Below, piece after piece: positions 17,509-25,594 of a DNA stretch of 64,000 bases. The notes beneath the pieces were generated by a model. The model saw nothing but the letters and a program-made list of their open reading frames with translations. It made no database searches and had not been told where the DNA came from. Numbering within the stretch: the first letter of the stretch is position 1; every line of letters starts with the position of its first letter. This stretch comes from Bradyrhizobium murdochi (GTDB lineage Bacteria > Pseudomonadota > Alphaproteobacteria > Rhizobiales > Xanthobacteraceae): assembly GCF_000472965.1 (NCBI RefSeq), contig NZ_AXAU01000016.1:96310-160309 (forward strand), read 5' to 3'. Made by a program: the position numbers and the translations under genes.

Positions 17509-18687
17509 CTATTCTGCCGGATCGGATCGCAGCGAGACCGTTTCCCACACCGCGACCGCGATCATGATCGCGGTGGTCAGGATCGACAGCATCAACGGCG
17601 ACAGCTCGCTTGCGAACCAGGCGAGCACGCAAAGCGTGATGATGCCCGCCCCGTGGGAGAGTTGAAGGAAGCCGCGAAAGCTCAGCTTGAACAGGATGGT
17701 CCCGAACAGAAACAGCAAGGGGCCACCGATCGCGCTCATTACCGTCTTGAGGTCGGAATGTCCGCCGGGGTGTTTCAGCACCAGTTCGTCGGCCACCGCC
17801 GCGACGATGATGCCGGCCACGATCGGCAGGTGCAGATAGGTGTAGGCCAGCCGCGCCAGCCTTCCCGGCTCGCTCGATTTTGAAAGCTGCTCGGAGCCGG
17901 CTTCGGCGCCGACGTGGAAATAGATCCACCACATCGCGATGCTGCCGACCAAGGCCGAGACGAACGCCAGAACGTTTTCGGTGGTCCAGGCGAGTTCGGA
18001 AAAAGTCGCGCCGATGACGACGATGGATTCGCCGAGCGCGATGATGATGAACAGCCCACAGCGCTCGGCCATATGCCCGCCTTCGATCATCCAGTCCGCG
18101 ACCGAGGACGCGCCGTGGCGGGGAATCCAGAACCGCACAGCCGGCGAGATATATTCGATGACGAGCGCGACGGCCCATAGCGCCAACCGCAACTGGCCTT
18201 CGACTATCCCGCCGGCGATCCAGAAGATGGCCGACACCGACAGCCAGACAGCGATCCGCACTGCATTCATGCGGGTCCGCGGGCGCGATGGCGGCGTCGA
18301 CAACCAGAGAAATATCGTCTTGCCGACCTGCATCCCCGCGTAGGCGATGGCAAACCACAAGCCGCGCTCGTCAAACGCCTTTGGAATCGAGGTCGATAGC
18401 ACCAGCCCGCCTAGCATCATCGCAAACAGCAGGAGACGGACCGGAGTCTTTTCGGGATTGAGCCAGTTGGTGATCCAGGTAGTGAATACCCATACCCACC
18501 AGACTGCGAGAAACAGCAGCGTGACCTGTAGCGCACCCAGCGGCGTAAAGTGAGCCAGCAGCGTGTGCGAAATTTGCGTGATCGCAAAGACGAAAACGAG
18601 ATCGAAGAACAACTCCGCGTAAGTGACGCGGCTATGCTGGTGCGGCACGATCCGGCGAAACAGCGCGCCGTGCGCGTTGTCTGTCAT
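17509..18687 (-). CDS. Low temperature requirement protein A family membrane protein
   Basis: 392 residues from ATG 18687, with a GGGGGG ribosome-binding site in the 24-base gap after bolA. LtrA-family proteins are polytopic membrane proteins of unknown activity, named after a Listeria cold-growth locus. Seen: the family N-terminus RVTYAELFFDLVFVFAITQI, WWVWVFTTWITNWLNPEKTP, an AERCGLFIIIALGESIVVIG signature and AMWWIYFHVGAEAG, with about 10 hydrophobic segments. The 511-codon open frame up to 19044 is an artefact that runs through bolA in another frame. Probably co-transcribed with bolA. Confidence 0.85.
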   Translation of the reverse strand: MTDNAHGALFRRIVPHQHSRVTYAELFFDLVFVFAITQISHTLLAHFTPLGALQVTLLFLAVWWVWVFTTWITNWLNPEKTPVRLLLFAMMLGGLVLSTSIPKAFDERGLWFAIAYAGMQVGKTIFLWLSTPPSRPRTRMNAVRIAVWLSVSAIFWIAGGIVEGQLRLALWAVALVIEYISPAVRFWIPRHGASSVADWMIEGGHMAERCGLFIIIALGESIVVIGATFSELAWTTENVLAFVSALVGSIAMWWIYFHVGAEAGSEQLSKSSEPGRLARLAYTYLHLPIVAGIIVAAVADELVLKHPGGHSDLKTVMSAIGGPLLFLFGTILFKLSFRGFLQLSHGAGIITLCVLAWFASELSPLMLSILTTAIMIAVAVWETVSLRSDPAE

Positions 18688-18710
18688 CGATGCCCCCCGC
18701 CGTCCGGGGA

Positions 18711-18983
18711 CTACCTCTCCGGTACCCCGGGGCCGCCAGGTGCCCCGGGCCCGCCAGGTACCCCGGTCTGCAGCGCCAGCGCATGCAGCAAGCCGCCCAT
18801 CTGCCCCTTGAGCGACTGGTAGACGATCTGGTGCTGCTGCACGCGCGACTTGCCACGGAACGACTCCGAGATCACGGTCGCGGCGTAGTGGTCGCCATCG
18901 CCTGCGAGATCGCGGATCGTCACCTCGGCATCGGGGATAGCTGCCTTGATCATCGACTCGATATCGTGGGCATCCATCGGCAT
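18711..18983 (-). CDS. bolA: BolA family protein with a Gly/Pro-rich repeat tail
   Basis: 90 residues. The first 74 are an ordinary BolA: MDAHDIESMIKAAIPDAEV, DLAGDGDHYAATVISESF, GKSRVQQHQIVYQSLKGQMG, LLHALALQT. BolA partners CGFS glutaredoxins (grxD lies downstream) in [2Fe-2S] cluster handling and iron signalling; His in HYAATV and the C-terminal His are the expected ligands. The last 16 residues (GVPGGPGAPGGPGVPER) are collagen-like and come from an 18-base-period DNA repeat at 18719-18772; relatives normally stop just after ALQT. So the tail looks like a recent repeat expansion. Confidence 0.88.
   Translation of the reverse strand: MPMDAHDIESMIKAAIPDAEVTIRDLAGDGDHYAATVISESFRGKSRVQQHQIVYQSLKGQMGGLLHALALQTGVPGGPGAPGGPGVPER
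18719..18772. repeat. About three copies of an 18-bp GC-rich minisatellite within bolA
   Basis: Approximate copies of GGTACCCCGGGGCCGCCA, GGTGCCCCGGGCCCGCCA and GGTACCCCGGTCTGCAG follow one another in frame. They encode the GxPGGP tail of BolA. The high similarity of the copies suggests slippage in the recent past. Confidence 0.75.
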
Positions 18984-19168
18984 TCCAGCATGTCTCCGTC
19001 AGGTGTTTCGAATCACGGCCGGCTCGCGCGACCGTGACAACCAAGCCTAGCGCGTACGCTCTTCTAGGTCACGCCTGGCGGCACTATATTCCGTGCCGAA
19101 GCGTTTGACACCGCGAGATCGCGTCGCGCCCGATCATTTCGGGCTGACCGAAAAAGAGGCTCAAAATC

Positions 19169-19528
19169 ATGAAATTGCCCGGTCCCGACCATCCGATCAC
19201 GATTACGGCAAACCCCAAGCGCGTCCGGGTCTCGGTGGACGGCGTGGTCATTGCCGACACCATCCGCGCGCTGACCCTGAAGGAAGCCAGCTATCCGGCG
19301 GTGCAATATGTGCCGCGCGAGGACGCCAATATGGCGTTGTTGTCCCGCACCGAGCGGACCACGCACTGCCCCTACAAGGGGGACGCGAACTATTTCAGCA
19401 TCAACGCCAACGGCAAGCATCTCGAAAATTCGATCTGGACCTACGAGACGCCCTTCCCGGCCATGACCGAGATCGCCGGCCGTCTGGCGTTCTATCCGGA
19501 CAAGGTGACGATCGAGGAAGTGGCGTAG
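19169..19528 (+). CDS. DUF427 domain-containing protein
   Basis: 119 residues. A small beta-rich DUF427 protein: KRVRVSVDGVVIADTIRALT, LKEASYPAVQYVPRED, the TTHCPYKGDANYFSI block that defines the family, and WTYETPFPAMTEIAGRLAFY with a PDKVTI end. No biochemical function is established for this domain. The ATG is preceded by a purine-rich AAAAAGAGG. Monocistronic; a palindromic repeat follows its stop. Confidence 0.88.
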   Translation: MKLPGPDHPITITANPKRVRVSVDGVVIADTIRALTLKEASYPAVQYVPREDANMALLSRTERTTHCPYKGDANYFSINANGKHLENSIWTYETPFPAMTEIAGRLAFYPDKVTIEEVA

Positions 19529-19548
19529 TCAGACGTACTAAGAAGCCA

Positions 19549-19667
19549 TTTCGGAGCGATGCGTAGCATCGAACGATGGTGCGCAATTGCGCACCTGAGA
19601 ATCCTATTCCCCGGGGTGCAATTGCCCCCTCGGGTCGGGCGTTTTCGCGCCATCCCGGAATGACGGC
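19549..19667. repeat. Dispersed palindromic intergenic repeat with a perfect 18-bp palindrome
   Basis: Contains GGTGCGCAATTGCGCACC, a perfect palindrome at 19578-19595, then a CCCGGAATGACGGCG end. The same TGCGCAATTGCGCA core occurs in the repeat between gcvH and gcvP. Lies between DUF427 and the convergent DUF1328 gene. Confidence 0.6.
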
Positions 19668-19673
19668 GTGGAG

Positions 19674-19847
19674 CTACACCCTGAATATCGTGAGCCCGAG
19701 GATCAGAAGCACCAGGAAGATCACGACGAAGACATAGAACAGGAAGCGGGCGATGTCGGCGGAGGCCTCCGAAATGCCGGTGAAGCCGAGGATGCCGGCA
19801 ACGATCGACACCAGAAAGAAGATCAGCGCCCATTTAAGAATTGTCAT
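19674..19847 (-). CDS. DUF1328 family small membrane protein
   Basis: 57 residues, read from ATG 19847 to TAG 19674. Begins MTILKWALIFFLVSIVAGIL, then GFTGISEASADIARFLFYVF and a VVIFLVLLILGL segment: two hydrophobic helices joined by a short GISEASADIA turn, which is exactly the DUF1328 (YtjA-like) pattern. These small inner-membrane proteins are often stress-induced, but no mechanism is known to me. AGCACGT rather than a strong Shine-Dalgarno precedes the start. Confidence 0.9.
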   Translation of the reverse strand: MTILKWALIFFLVSIVAGILGFTGISEASADIARFLFYVFVVIFLVLLILGLTIFRV

Positions 19848-20032
19848 TACGTGCTCCGCGACCTCTCGGGCCGTACCAGAGGTGGCCCCTCAATTTCACC
19901 TGACCTAACGGCCGGTTGCACCGCCGGTTCCGATCAGCCCGGAGATGCGGGTTCGCTAGCGCCCGATTGGGCCTTGCTGAATCAGGTTCCCCGCGGCAAC
20001 ATTTGACCACATAGCCTGGCCGGGAGGCCCGC

Positions 20033-21217
20033 ATGACATCGATTTCAACCGTGGGGCATGCCGACGTCAGCGCAGTGCCCCAAGCCAAATCGCGAAACCT
20101 CTCGCTTGATCGCGCGCGCACCTTCCTGACGCTGGTGGTGCTGCTCCACCACGCCGTCATCCCCTATACCTATTTCGGTCATACCGATCCGACGTCGTTC
20201 TTCGGCTTCGACATGATCGTGCTCGCCACTGACAGTTTCTTCATGGCGATGTTCTTTTTCCTGTCGGGGCTGTTCGCCTGGTCTGGTATCGCCCGGAAGG
20301 GACCGCTGAGCTATTTGGCAGATCGCCTGCTTCGGCTTGGCTTACCCTTCGTGATCTGCGCCTTCACGGTCATTCCGCTCGCCTACTACGCCATCTCACT
20401 GCGGCACCATCCCGAGATCGGCTTTTCGGAATACTGGTGGAATATGATCACGAAGGGCCCGTGGCCGAGCGGGCCGATCTGGTTCCTCTGGGTCCTGCTC
20501 AGTTTCGACGTGGTGGCCTGCATCTTGTATCGGCTATCGCCCAATCTGCTTGATCCGATCAACCGCCTCTCGCTGCATGGTCGTCGCCGGCCCGCAGTGT
20601 TCTTCGCGGTCATGCTTGCCGTCACCGCCGCGTTCTACATTCCCGGGCTGGTTCACTACGGACATAGCAGTTGGTTCGAGTTCGGGCCGTTCTCGGTCCA
20701 GCACGGGCGCGTGATGCTCTATGCGAGCTACTTCTTTTTCGGTGCTGGCATCGGCGTTGCGCAAATGGATCGCGGGCTGCTCGCTGCAGAGGGCCGGATG
20801 GCGAAGGTGAGCTGGGACTGGATGGTGCTGGCGGTCGTTCCGTATTGCCTCTTGTGGGTGCTGATCTTCATCAAGCGCGAAATACTGGGCAACCCGTCGC
20901 CGTTGCCGGACTGGTATGAAGTGCTCTACGCCATCTGCTTCACTGTCTTCAGCGTGGCCATCATGTTTCTGATCCTGGCCTTTTTCCAAAGGTTCAGGCA
21001 ATCAGGCTCAGCCAAGCTACTCGATCCGATGCAGGCGGACGCCTACGGCATGTTCCTGGTGCACTACCCGATCGCACTGTGGCTGCAATACTGGCTGTTC
21101 GATTATGAGTTGCCAGCGATCGTCAAGGCCACGATCGGGTTTGTGCTGACCGTCGCGGCAAGCTGGGCGCTGACGCGAGCGTTGCGGCAGATACCGGGCG
21201 CGACAAGGGTGCTGTAA
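20033..21217 (+). CDS. Acyltransferase family membrane protein (acyltransferase 3 / MdoC-like)
   Basis: 394 residues with about ten membrane helices. Typical acyltransferase-3 opening: LSLDRARTFLTLVVLLHHAV, where the His is the likely catalytic residue, then MFFFLSGLFAWSGIARKGPL and DRLLRLGLPFVICAF. Late helices include DAYGMFLVHYPIALWLQYWL. The family O-acylates sugars, glucans or peptidoglycan from the cytoplasmic side; MdoC, which succinylates osmoregulated glucans, is a close type. Given the NdvC-like gene 11 kb away, glucan decoration is possible but only inferred. Confidence 0.82.
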   Translation: MTSISTVGHADVSAVPQAKSRNLSLDRARTFLTLVVLLHHAVIPYTYFGHTDPTSFFGFDMIVLATDSFFMAMFFFLSGLFAWSGIARKGPLSYLADRLLRLGLPFVICAFTVIPLAYYAISLRHHPEIGFSEYWWNMITKGPWPSGPIWFLWVLLSFDVVACILYRLSPNLLDPINRLSLHGRRRPAVFFAVMLAVTAAFYIPGLVHYGHSSWFEFGPFSVQHGRVMLYASYFFFGAGIGVAQMDRGLLAAEGRMAKVSWDWMVLAVVPYCLLWVLIFIKREILGNPSPLPDWYEVLYAICFTVFSVAIMFLILAFFQRFRQSGSAKLLDPMQADAYGMFLVHYPIALWLQYWLFDYELPAIVKATIGFVLTVAASWALTRALRQIPGATRVL

Positions 21218-21226
21218 GCCCTCTCC

Positions 21227-21267
21227 GTCATTCCGGGGCGATGCGCAAGCATAGAACCCGGAATGAC
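21227..21267. repeat. Palindromic repeat between convergent genes
   Basis: GTCATTCCGGG at the left and CCCGGAATGAC at the right form an inverted repeat around GCGATGCGCAAGCATAGAA. It lies between the acyltransferase and purL 3' ends and could serve as a shared transcript end. Confidence 0.65.
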
Positions 21268-21274
21268 GACAAGC

Positions 21275-23482
21275 CTACGCCGCCTTCCCGCTCATATAGG
21301 CCGGCAGCCAGTGCTCGAACGCCGTTTTCAGCGCATCCACAGCGACCGGTGTTTCACCGGCAACCGCGATCGCATCGCCACCCGTGGTGCCGATCCGCGC
21401 GCACGGCACGCCTGCGCCCTTCATCTTCGCCAGCACCAGGCCGGCGTCGGCTGCCGGTATCGTCACGATGTAGCGCGCCTGATCCTCGCCGAACCAGTAA
21501 GCGTGCGGCACGATTGCGTTCGGCGCCGCCAATAGCTGCGCGCCGATGCCACTGGCAATCGCCATCTCGGCCAACGCGATCAGGAGGCCACCGTCGGAGA
21601 CGTCATGCACCGCGGTCGCCGTGCCGGCATGGATCATGCCGCGGACCACGTCGCCATTGCGCTTTTCGGCGGCCAGATCGACCGGCGGCGGCGCGCCTTC
21701 TTCGCGGCCGCAGATGTCGCGCAGATAGACGGACTGTCCGAGCCAGCCTTGCGTATCGCCGATCAAAAGGATCGCTTCGCCGGCCGCCTTGAAGGCCAGC
21801 GTCGCCGATTTGGTGAAATCGTCGAGCAGGCCGACGCCGCCGATCGAGGGCGTCGGCAGGATGCCGCGGCCGTTGGTTTCGTTGTAGAGCGAGACGTTGC
21901 CCGACACGACAGGGAAATCGAGCGTGCGGCAGGCTTCGGAAATACCCTTCAGGCAGCCGACGAACTGGCCCATGATTTCGGGCCGTTCCGGATTGCCGAA
22001 ATTGAGATTGTCCGTGATCGCGAGCGGCCGGCCGCCGACCGCGGTGATGTTGCGCCAGGCTTCGGCAACGGCCTGCTTGCCGCCTTCGAACGGATCGGCC
22101 TCGCAATAGCGCGGCGTCACGTCGACGGTGAGCGCGAGCCCCTTCGGCCCGTCCTCGACGCGCACAACCGCGGCATCGCCGCCCGGACGCTGCACGGTAT
22201 TGCCCAGAATGACGTGGTCGTATTGCTCCCAGACCCAGCGCTTCGAACACAGCTCCGGCGTGCCGATCAGCTTCTCCAGTGCCGCCGAAATGCCAACTGG
22301 GGGCTCCACTTCGCGCGCCTGCACCATCGGCAAGGCCGCGGATGGGACGTGCGGGCGGTCATACACAGGCGCCTCGTCGCCCAATTCCTTGATCGGCAGA
22401 TCGGCCATCACGTCGCCGCCATGCTTCACCACGAAGCGCTTGGTCGGCGTTGTGTAGCCGACCACGGCGAAATCGAGCCCCCACTTCTTGAAGATCGCCT
22501 CGGCCTCTTTTTCCTTCTCGGGCTTGAGCACCATGAGCATGCGCTCCTGGCTCTCCGAGAGCATCATCTCGTAGGCGCTCATGCCGGTTTCACGGGTCGG
22601 CACCGCGTTGAGATCGAGTTCGACGCCGAGATCGCCCTTGGCGCCCATCTCGACCGCCGAGCATGTCAGGCCCGCTGCGCCCATGTCCTGGATCGCGATC
22701 ACGCAACCCTTTTCCATGATCTCGAGGCAGGCTTCGAGCAAGAGCTTTTCCGCGAAGGGATCGCCGACCTGCACCGTCGGCCGCTTCTCGGCGGAGTCAT
22801 CGTCGAATTCGGCCGATGCCATCGAGGCGCCGTGAATGCCGTCGCGGCCCGTCTTGGAGCCGAGATAGACGATCGGCATGTTCACGCCGGAGGCCGCCGC
22901 ATAGAAAATCTTGTCGGTTTCGGCGAGGCCGACCGCCATCGCGTTGACCAGGATGTTGCCGTCGTAACGGGTGTGGAAGCGCACCTGGCCACCGACCGTC
23001 GGCACGCCGAAGGAATTGCCGTAGCCGCCGACACCGGCCACCACGCCCGACACCAGATGGCGCGTCTTCGGATGCTCCGGCGCGCCAAAGGAAAGCGCAT
23101 TGAGGCAGGCAATAGGCCGCGCACCCATCGTGAACACATCGCGCAAAATGCCGCCGACGCCGGTGGTCGCACCTTGATACGGCTCGATGTAGCTCGGATG
23201 GTTGTGGCTCTCCATCTTGAAGACGACCGCCTGCCCGTCCCCGATGTCGATCACGCCGGCGTTCTCGCCCGGACCCTGGATCACCCACGGCGCCTTGGTC
23301 GGCAAGCCGCGCAGATGGATGCGCGAGGATTTGTACGAGCAGTGCTCGTTCCACATTGCCGAGAAAATCCCGAGCTCGGTGAACGTCGGCACCCGCCCGA
23401 TCAGCTTGAGGATGCGCTCATACTCGTCGGGCTTCAGGCCGTGGGTGGCGACGAGTTCGGGGGTGATCTGGGGCTCGTTCAT
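21275..23482 (-). CDS. purL: Phosphoribosylformylglycinamidine synthase subunit PurL
   Basis: 735 residues, small-PurL type, which needs separate PurS and PurQ subunits; both are encoded at 26.5-27.5 kb. It converts FGAR, ATP and glutamine-derived ammonia to FGAM, step 4 of purine synthesis. Seen: WNEHCSYKSSRIHLRGLPT, GPGENAGVIDIGDGQAVVFK, KMESHNHPSYIEPYQGATTG (ATP/metal region), QDMGAAGLTCSAVEMGAKGD, AITDNLNFGNPERPE and HDVSDGGLLIALAEM. In relatives purL follows purQ closely; here four genes lie between them. Confidence 0.97.
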   Translation of the reverse strand: MNEPQITPELVATHGLKPDEYERILKLIGRVPTFTELGIFSAMWNEHCSYKSSRIHLRGLPTKAPWVIQGPGENAGVIDIGDGQAVVFKMESHNHPSYIEPYQGATTGVGGILRDVFTMGARPIACLNALSFGAPEHPKTRHLVSGVVAGVGGYGNSFGVPTVGGQVRFHTRYDGNILVNAMAVGLAETDKIFYAAASGVNMPIVYLGSKTGRDGIHGASMASAEFDDDSAEKRPTVQVGDPFAEKLLLEACLEIMEKGCVIAIQDMGAAGLTCSAVEMGAKGDLGVELDLNAVPTRETGMSAYEMMLSESQERMLMVLKPEKEKEAEAIFKKWGLDFAVVGYTTPTKRFVVKHGGDVMADLPIKELGDEAPVYDRPHVPSAALPMVQAREVEPPVGISAALEKLIGTPELCSKRWVWEQYDHVILGNTVQRPGGDAAVVRVEDGPKGLALTVDVTPRYCEADPFEGGKQAVAEAWRNITAVGGRPLAITDNLNFGNPERPEIMGQFVGCLKGISEACRTLDFPVVSGNVSLYNETNGRGILPTPSIGGVGLLDDFTKSATLAFKAAGEAILLIGDTQGWLGQSVYLRDICGREEGAPPPVDLAAEKRNGDVVRGMIHAGTATAVHDVSDGGLLIALAEMAIASGIGAQLLAAPNAIVPHAYWFGEDQARYIVTIPAADAGLVLAKMKGAGVPCARIGTTGGDAIAVAGETPVAVDALKTAFEHWLPAYMSGKAA

Positions 23483-23643
23483 GGGTGCCTTAATAGGAAG
23501 ATCGAAGGAGTGCGAAAAGGCCTTTTATGGCGCATTTCCGCCCTGTCCAGAGCTTTGCGAAGGGAGCTTTGCGGGATCGCCGTTTGCACATCGTCCCCGG
23601 ATCGGATTTAAGGGCTGAAACATCGAATTGAAGGTCATTTTTT

Positions 23644-24132
23644 GTGAACGAACTCCCCAAAAATGCATTCGACCAGCGTCCCGACCTGCATGTCGAAACC
23701 GAGGGCGAATTTGCGGGCTGGCGGACCTGGACCCGCGACAGTTTTGAGACCCATAACGGCCCTTTCTGGCACCGGATGGACGAGAACGGCAAAGTGCAAT
23801 GCGCGTTCCGGGTCGAGAAGAAGCACCTCAACGGCCAGCGCAACGTCCATGGCGGCTGCTTCATGTCGTTCGCCGACTACTGCCTGTTCGCGATCGCCTC
23901 TTCCGTGCTGGAGGGGCCGGGCGTGACGGTTTCCTTCGCCTGCGAATTTCTCGACGCCGCGCGCGAGGGCGAACTGGTCGAATGCGAGGGTGAAATCACC
24001 CGCGCCGGCGGCTCGCTGATCTTCCTGCGCGGCGTACTGAAATCCGGCGAACGCTCGCTGTTCACCTTCTCCGGCACCATCAAGCGGGTGAAGTGGAAAA
24101 AGCCGACCGGCACCGCCGCCGTTGCCACCTGA
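23644..24132 (+). CDS. PaaI-family hotdog thioesterase
   Basis: 162 residues from GTG 23644. Hotdog fold with the typical HLNGQRNVHGGCFMSFADYC helix entry and a VTVSFACEFLDAAREGELVE strand. The family hydrolyses acyl- or aryl-CoA thioesters; the catalytic Asp is normally in the FADY region, which is present. It is divergent from purL and overlaps the next gene (EamA transporter) by 11 bases, so the pair is likely one transcript. Confidence 0.8.
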   Translation: MNELPKNAFDQRPDLHVETEGEFAGWRTWTRDSFETHNGPFWHRMDENGKVQCAFRVEKKHLNGQRNVHGGCFMSFADYCLFAIASSVLEGPGVTVSFACEFLDAAREGELVECEGEITRAGGSLIFLRGVLKSGERSLFTFSGTIKRVKWKKPTGTAAVAT

Positions 24133-25063
24133 CGTGCCACAGGTACGTCGCGGCTGGCGCGACTATGCATTGCTGCTCGCCCTGGCGTGCTGCTGGAGCT
24201 CGACCTATCCGCTGACCAAGATAGGCCTCGGCTCGATCCCGCCGGTCACCTTCATCTCGGCGCGCTCGCTGATCGCGGCGGGCTTCCTGCTGGTGATCCT
24301 GCGTGCCCGCGGTTTGCGGCTACCGACGGACGGCAAGGCCTGGAGGCTGTTTGCATTCCAGCAGACCATCAACTCGACCATTCCTTTCCTGATGATCACC
24401 TGGGCGCAGCAATATGTGGCGGCAGCGCCGACCGTGGTGCTGGCCTCGACCACGCCAATCTTCGCTTTCCTCATCACCTGGGCCGTCACGCGCCATGAGC
24501 CGGCGACGCTGCTCAAGCTGATCGGCGCCATTCTGGGCCTGGCCGGTACGGCCGTGACTATCGGCCTCGATACGCTCGGCGGGCTCTCCAGCAACCTGTT
24601 TGCCGAAATGGTCATCCTGGTCGCCACCATCTCGTTCGCCTGCGCCACGATCTTCGGGCTCAAGCTGACCGACTACGACCCGATGGTGGTGGCGGCGGGC
24701 TCGCTGTTGTTCGGCGGCACCGTGCTGTTGCCGCTCGCCCTGATCGTCGATCATCCCTGGACCCTGCGGCCGACGCGCGAGGCGCTGATTGCCACCGCCG
24801 CGATGGGAATATTCTCCAGCGCCTTCGGGCTGATGCTGTTCTACATGTGCCTGACGCGGCTCGGCACGCTGACCACCAATGCGCAAGGCTATTTGCGAAT
24901 TCCGATCGGCGTCGGCCTGTCGGTGCTGCTGCTCGGCGAACCGGTGCCGCCGAATCTGGCGCTCGGCCTCGCGTTGGTGATGGCCGGCGTCGCCGCGATG
25001 ACCATCCCGCGCGACCATTATCGCAAGTGGATCGAGCGCCTGCGCGGGAAGCCGACAGGCTGA
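24122..25063 (+). CDS. EamA / DMT family transporter
   Basis: 313 residues, about ten membrane helices in two homologous EamA halves: ALLLALACCWSSTYPLTKIG with PVTFISARSLIAAGFLLVIL opens the first, and the second begins near FAEMVILVATISFACATIFG. Family members export metabolites and amino acids across the inner membrane; the substrate cannot be told. The TTG at 24122 overlaps the thioesterase; a GTG at 24134 right after the thioesterase stop is an equally good start. Confidence 0.82.
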   Translation: MPPDVPQVRRGWRDYALLLALACCWSSTYPLTKIGLGSIPPVTFISARSLIAAGFLLVILRARGLRLPTDGKAWRLFAFQQTINSTIPFLMITWAQQYVAAAPTVVLASTTPIFAFLITWAVTRHEPATLLKLIGAILGLAGTAVTIGLDTLGGLSSNLFAEMVILVATISFACATIFGLKLTDYDPMVVAAGSLLFGGTVLLPLALIVDHPWTLRPTREALIATAAMGIFSSAFGLMLFYMCLTRLGTLTTNAQGYLRIPIGVGLSVLLLGEPVPPNLALGLALVMAGVAAMTIPRDHYRKWIERLRGKPTG

Positions 25064-25231
25064 TGAAGCCGTCGGCGGAATCAAGCCGATAATTGTTTTT
25101 CGGCGACCGAAAGCCACTCCGCCTGGGGCCTGCGGGAACGGTGGTGGAACAGCAATCAACCATGATTGACACACCGGAACGCATGCGAGCGCATCGTGTT
25201 GCGCCGTTACGCAGCAAGAAAAGGAGCAATC

Positions 25232-25555
25232 ATGAAACTCGCAACAATCGGATTGGCCATGGCGCTGGCATTCACGAACACCTTCGCCCTGGCGCAAGCC
25301 GGCGGCAGCGGCGCGGGCGGAAGTTCGGGCACGGGTGGCACGGCGGCAGGTGGAGCGGCAGGATCCTCCACCAGCGGAACGACCACCGGCAGTGGAACGG
25401 GCGGTAATGCCACCACCGGCATGAGCAACGATGCCGGCAGTGCAGCAGCTGGCCGAAACAGTGCAGTGAACCCGTCAGGGAACACCCACATCAACCCCTC
25501 GCCGAGCGGTTCGACCCTGTCGCCGACGGGTCCGGGTTCGACTACCGGCCGATAA
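25232..25555 (+). CDS. Secreted Gly/Ser/Thr-rich low-complexity protein
   Basis: 107 residues from ATG 25232 with an AAGGAG site. A clear Sec signal peptide (MKLATIGLAMALAFTNTFAL with cleavage after ALAQA) is followed by about 80 residues made mostly of Gly, Ser, Thr, Ala and Asn, with no cysteine and no recognisable domain. Such small secreted low-complexity proteins are common in Bradyrhizobium, and no role is known. An intrinsic terminator follows directly. Expressed alone. Confidence 0.75.
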   Translation: MKLATIGLAMALAFTNTFALAQAGGSGAGGSSGTGGTAAGGAAGSSTSGTTTGSGTGGNATTGMSNDAGSAAAGRNSAVNPSGNTHINPSPSGSTLSPTGPGSTTGR

Positions 25556-25560
25556 CAAAA

Positions 25561-25580
25561 AGCCCCGCACTGCGGGGCTT
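25561..25580. terminator. Bidirectional intrinsic terminator
   Basis: AGCCCCGCA and TGCGGGGCT form a GC-rich stem, with TTTCTT on the right and AAAAA on the left. It sits between the secreted Gly/Ser-rich gene and the convergent TctC-type gene and can serve both. Confidence 0.88.
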
Positions 25581-25594
25581 TCTTATCGCCGGCG

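Noticed and set aside
18688..19044. N-terminal extension of ltrA through bolA
   Set aside because: The extra 119 residues read bolA in the wrong frame; ltrA has its own ATG and ribosome-binding site at 18687.
21605..23611. 668-codon plus-strand frame opposite purL
   Set aside because: Long only because GC-rich antisense frames lack stops; the sequence is Arg/His-rich with no domain, and purL is certain.
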